NCBI GenBank assembly: GCA_026770595.1
Contig: MU634801.1
Span: 1-10,114, forward strand
DNA: 10,114 nucleotides
Origin: Ochromonadaceae sp. CCMP2298
Taxonomy: Eukaryota > Sar > Synurophyceae > Ochromonadales > Ochromonadaceae
Direction of reading: 5' to 3'
Part shown: positions 8,408-10,114 of the stretch, piece after piece
Layout of the letters: every line of letters starts with the position of its first letter
Position numbering within the stretch: position 1 is the stretch's first letter
Program-made: the position numbers and the translations under genes
Notes under the pieces: model-generated
What the model was told of the DNA's origin: nothing
Databases searched by the model: none
Seen by the model: the letters and a program-made list of their open reading frames with translations, nothing else

Positions 8408-9100
8408 TTAGACCGCCTCCTCCACTGCCTCCATTACCGCCTCCACCGCGATCTCAGTGGGTATCAGCGCCGCAGCCTTCTGCGCAGCCTTGGTCTTGAA
8501 GTACTCGTCCATGTCGTTATCGAGGTTTTTAAGGGTGGGGTCGGGGCCCTTGCCGGCTTTAAACCAATCTGAGGGTGGAGTGTTGAGGGTGAGAGGTTGA
8601 GTGGGGTGGGTAGAGGGTATAGGTGGAGTAGAGGTTGGAGGTGAGGGCGTGTTGGTAGGGGATCAGTAACAGCAGCAGATTGAACGAAGAAGCCAAAACT
8701 GCAGACTTACACTGATCCATCTCCATATCTAGGTCCGCGGCAGAAGCCGGAGCAGCCTTGGGCTCAACGGGCTTCTTTCCTGTGATGTGGTGGCGGGGAT
8801 TAAACGGCGAACGTGGGGAGAACAGGCAAAAGGCAAGTTTGCCAAACCTTTTGCAGGAGCGATGCTGCCCTTCTTCGAAACCTGCTGTGCAGTAGCCTGG
8901 CCCTTTCCACCCTTCTTGTTCCTGCCAACCTTCTGAGCAGGAGCAGGAGCAGGAGCAGGGGCGGGGGCACCGCGGCGTGCCGCGGTCTGTGCCCCTCTCT
9001 TGCCCTGGGTCTGCTGAATGGTCTGCTGCACGCGCCCCTGGTTGCCAACCTTCGCGGCGGCGGGCTGCTTCAACTGGGCAAACTTCGCGCTCAAGCTCAT
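8408..9100 (-). CDS. CHTOP/FoP-like mRNA export adaptor, 3 exons
   Basis: A small basic nuclear protein that probably links mRNPs to the DEAD-box helicase UAP56/Sub2 of the TREX export complex. Exons are 9100-8848, 8779-8711 and 8568-8408, with introns of 68 and 142 nt (donors GTTTGG and GTAAGT, both ending in AG). They give 160 residues and a TAA stop. The N-terminus MSLSAKFAQLKQP resembles the MSLNERFTNML start region of animal CHTOP. The middle (about 30-90) is rich in Lys, Arg, Gly, Gln and an Ala-Pro repeat. The C-terminus carries two motifs, DLDMEMDQYWF (100-110) and NLDNDMDEYF (122-131), matching the duplicated LDxxLDxYM of FoP proteins and the UAP56-binding end of Yra1/Aly. Splicing at 8711/8568 completes the first motif, which supports that intron. 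It lacks the long RGG region of animal CHTOP and has no RRM, so an RRM-less Aly-like adaptor is the alternative. An in-frame ATG at 9193 is rejected because the family start lies at 9100. Confidence 0.8.
8935..8970 (-). repeat. Coding hexanucleotide repeat (Ala-Pro)n
   Basis: Tandem GCAGGA-type units in exon 1 of the export-adaptor gene encode alternating Ala and Pro, a stiff linker between the N-terminal motif and the Lys/Gly-rich segment. Confidence 0.8.
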
Positions 9101-9221
9101 CGTCAGAAAAAATACTGGAGGATAATCTGCAGAACGGAGAGTTATGGGCGAGGCATCCAAGTCATGCTTGGAATCCCTGATCCCATGCGCCATATTTTGC
9201 CCTTCCCATCAGCGGCAAGAA

Positions 9222-9233
9222 TTTGGCGCCAAA
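9222..9233. promoter_or_regulatory. E2F-like palindrome
   Basis: TTTGGCGCCAAA is a perfect 12-bp palindrome containing the E2F/DP consensus TTTSSCGC on both strands. It lies 122-133 nt upstream of the export-adaptor start codon, a reasonable promoter position. E2F/DP proteins are widespread in eukaryotes with plant-like and animal-like cell-cycle control. Binding here is an inference from motif and position. Confidence 0.4.
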
Positions 9234-9240
9234 ATTGGTC

Positions 9241-9260
9241 TACCGGTACCGGTACCGGTA
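9241..9260. repeat. TACCGG tandem repeat
   Basis: Three and one third perfect TACCGG units, themselves palindromic, lie just upstream of the E2F-like site relative to the export-adaptor gene. A further TACCGG copy is found near 9850. Confidence 0.9.
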
Positions 9261-9339
9261 TTGTCGTTCGATCCGTGCTTATTTTGCACTTTTTTGGCCA
9301 AAAACCAGACTTTGAAAAGTAGAAACTCTAGACTTCCCC

Positions 9340-9361
9340 GGTAAAAGTCTGGACTTTTACC
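9340..9361. repeat. Short perfect inverted repeat
   Basis: GGTAAAAGTC and GACTTTTACC form 10-bp arms around a 2-nt centre. It could be a protein-binding dyad; it is too tight for a good RNA hairpin loop and is not followed by a diagnostic T run of a bacterial terminator. No role is assigned. Confidence 0.6.
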
Positions 9362-9972
9362 CTGCAAAACTTTTCTGTAATAAAAGACCATTATTTATTT
9401 GAATTAAAATCAAAACAACCCGATTTATTTTCAAAACAGAGACAAAAACCCAGCGCTTGAGATGAGAGACAGAGTGTTGTGGACGAGTACTGCATAGCCT
9501 CTGACACAACGGCCGATTCGGTTTTTTCGACTTTTTTGCAGAGATGTCGGAAAAAAGCGACTTTTCCCAAAATTCGTGCGTAAAAACTGACCTTTTCACC
9601 CCTTTTCGGGCATTTTGCCTCTTTTTTACCCTAAAAAAACTTATTTTACCCCCTCCAAAATATTTACCCATTTGAAAAAACCTTTTTTTACCCCCATTAA
9701 GGGCCCGTTTTCCCTAAAATGTGAGGGGACCTGCAAAAACAAGCGCTGATTAGTGGGTTTCAGGGTTTTGTTGGTAACTACTGCAATTTCCATCCCAAAA
9801 ACCCAAACCTTGTTTCACTATTGGCGTTCTTTGGACGCGCTCCTCGCCCGTACCGGTTTGAATCAGTTTGGGTCAGCTCGGTCTCGAATTTTTTGAAAAG
9901 AGCCGGGTCACCACAATCTTCAGACACGAGCTCTTGCTTTGAACTTTGCATAATAATAAGTGCTGGCTCAGC

Positions 9973-10114
9973 TGGGTGTGGGGACAGCTGGGTGGGCGTT
10001 TCCTGGGTGTGGGGACAGCCGGGTGGGCGTTTCCTGGGTGTGGGGACAGCTGGGTGGGCGTTTCCTGGGTGTTGGGGACAGCTGGGTGGGCGTTTCCTGG
10101 GTGTTGGGGACAGC
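9973..10114. repeat. 31/32-bp minisatellite, continuing past the right edge
   Basis: Units run 9973-10003, 10004-10034, 10035-10065 (31 nt each) and 10066-10097 (32 nt, one extra T), then a partial copy to the end. Copies differ by a single C/T change and the T insertion, showing recent array growth. Each full unit has four runs of at least three G with loops of 3, 6 and 1 nt on the plus strand. The unit length is not a multiple of three and it is not coding. Confidence 0.95.

Larger units (their letters stand above)
9101..9972. other. AT-richer upstream region without a convincing gene
   Basis: This region should include the promoter and 5' leader of the export-adaptor gene. The composition shifts from GC-rich coding DNA to T/A-run-rich DNA, most strongly at about 9340-9720, with repeated TTTACCC and GACTTTT words. 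The open frames here (up to about 100 codons) show no family resemblance. No tRNA, rRNA or transposase sequence was recognised. Confidence 0.5.

Noticed and set aside
8729-9193. 154-codon unspliced version of the export-adaptor ORF
   Set aside because: After about residue 84 from the real start it reads into an intron and loses the conserved C-terminal motifs. The extra N-terminal residues before MSLSAKF do not match the family.
9340-9361. Intrinsic terminator
   Set aside because: Although an inverted repeat is present, the genome is eukaryotic, the loop is only 2 nt and no gene ends there.
9357-9671. Minus-strand ORF of 104 codons (MGKYFGGGKISFF...)
   Set aside because: It lies in AT-rich, homopolymer-rich DNA, lacks any recognisable motif, and shows no splice or codon-use support. 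A decayed mobile element fragment cannot be excluded but is not supported.
9973-10114. CRISPR-like array
   Set aside because: The repeats abut directly with no unique spacers, and the surrounding genes are eukaryotic; it is a minisatellite.

Overview
The window is nuclear DNA of a eukaryote. It holds GT-AG introns of about 70-300 nt, long GC-rich exons with low-complexity spacers, many simple-sequence repeats, and chromatin and mRNA-export protein families not found in prokaryotes. The style would suit a unicellular alga or another protist (stramenopile- or haptophyte-like), but nothing here fixes the lineage.

Two protein genes lie head to tail on the minus strand. The first, from 9100 down to 8408, has three exons. 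They splice into a 160-residue protein resembling CHTOP/FoP (Friend of PRMT1) and the UAP56-binding ends of Aly/Yra1-type mRNA export adaptors. It has an N-terminal MSLSAKFAQL segment, a basic Lys/Arg/Gly/Ala/Pro middle and two C-terminal copies of an LDxxMDxY(W/F) motif. A 641-nt gap with possible promoter elements separates it from the second gene.

The second gene runs from an ATG at 7766 off the left edge of the window. I reconstruct seven exons: 7766-7610, 7540-7460, 7332-7147, 6963-1740, 1550-1232, 928-801 and 623 to the edge. They give at least 2,239 residues: an ELM2-like domain, an acidic and Gly/Ser-rich linker, a very long array of PLU-1-type helical repeats (about 1,600 residues), a complete C4HC3 PHD finger, a basic helical stretch and a Ser/Ala-rich tail. 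PLU-1 repeats ending at a PHD finger point to the KDM5/JARID1 family. However, ELM2 occupies the N-terminus where KDM5 proteins carry JmjN-ARID-PHD-JmjC, and there is no room upstream for those domains. This combination is the most notable feature of the window.

From 9101 to 9972 the DNA turns AT-richer and holds no convincing gene. It contains a 12-bp E2F-like palindrome upstream of the export-adaptor gene, a TACCGG repeat, a 20-nt-arm-total inverted repeat and a cluster of TTTACCC motifs. From 9973 to the right edge lies a 31/32-bp minisatellite, each full unit of which fits a G-quadruplex pattern. Several introns also hold simple repeats: a decamer array, a 87-nt GA run and an ACATAT array.

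Both genes would act in the nucleus, one on chromatin and one on mRNP export. Their adjacency alone does not show that they work together.
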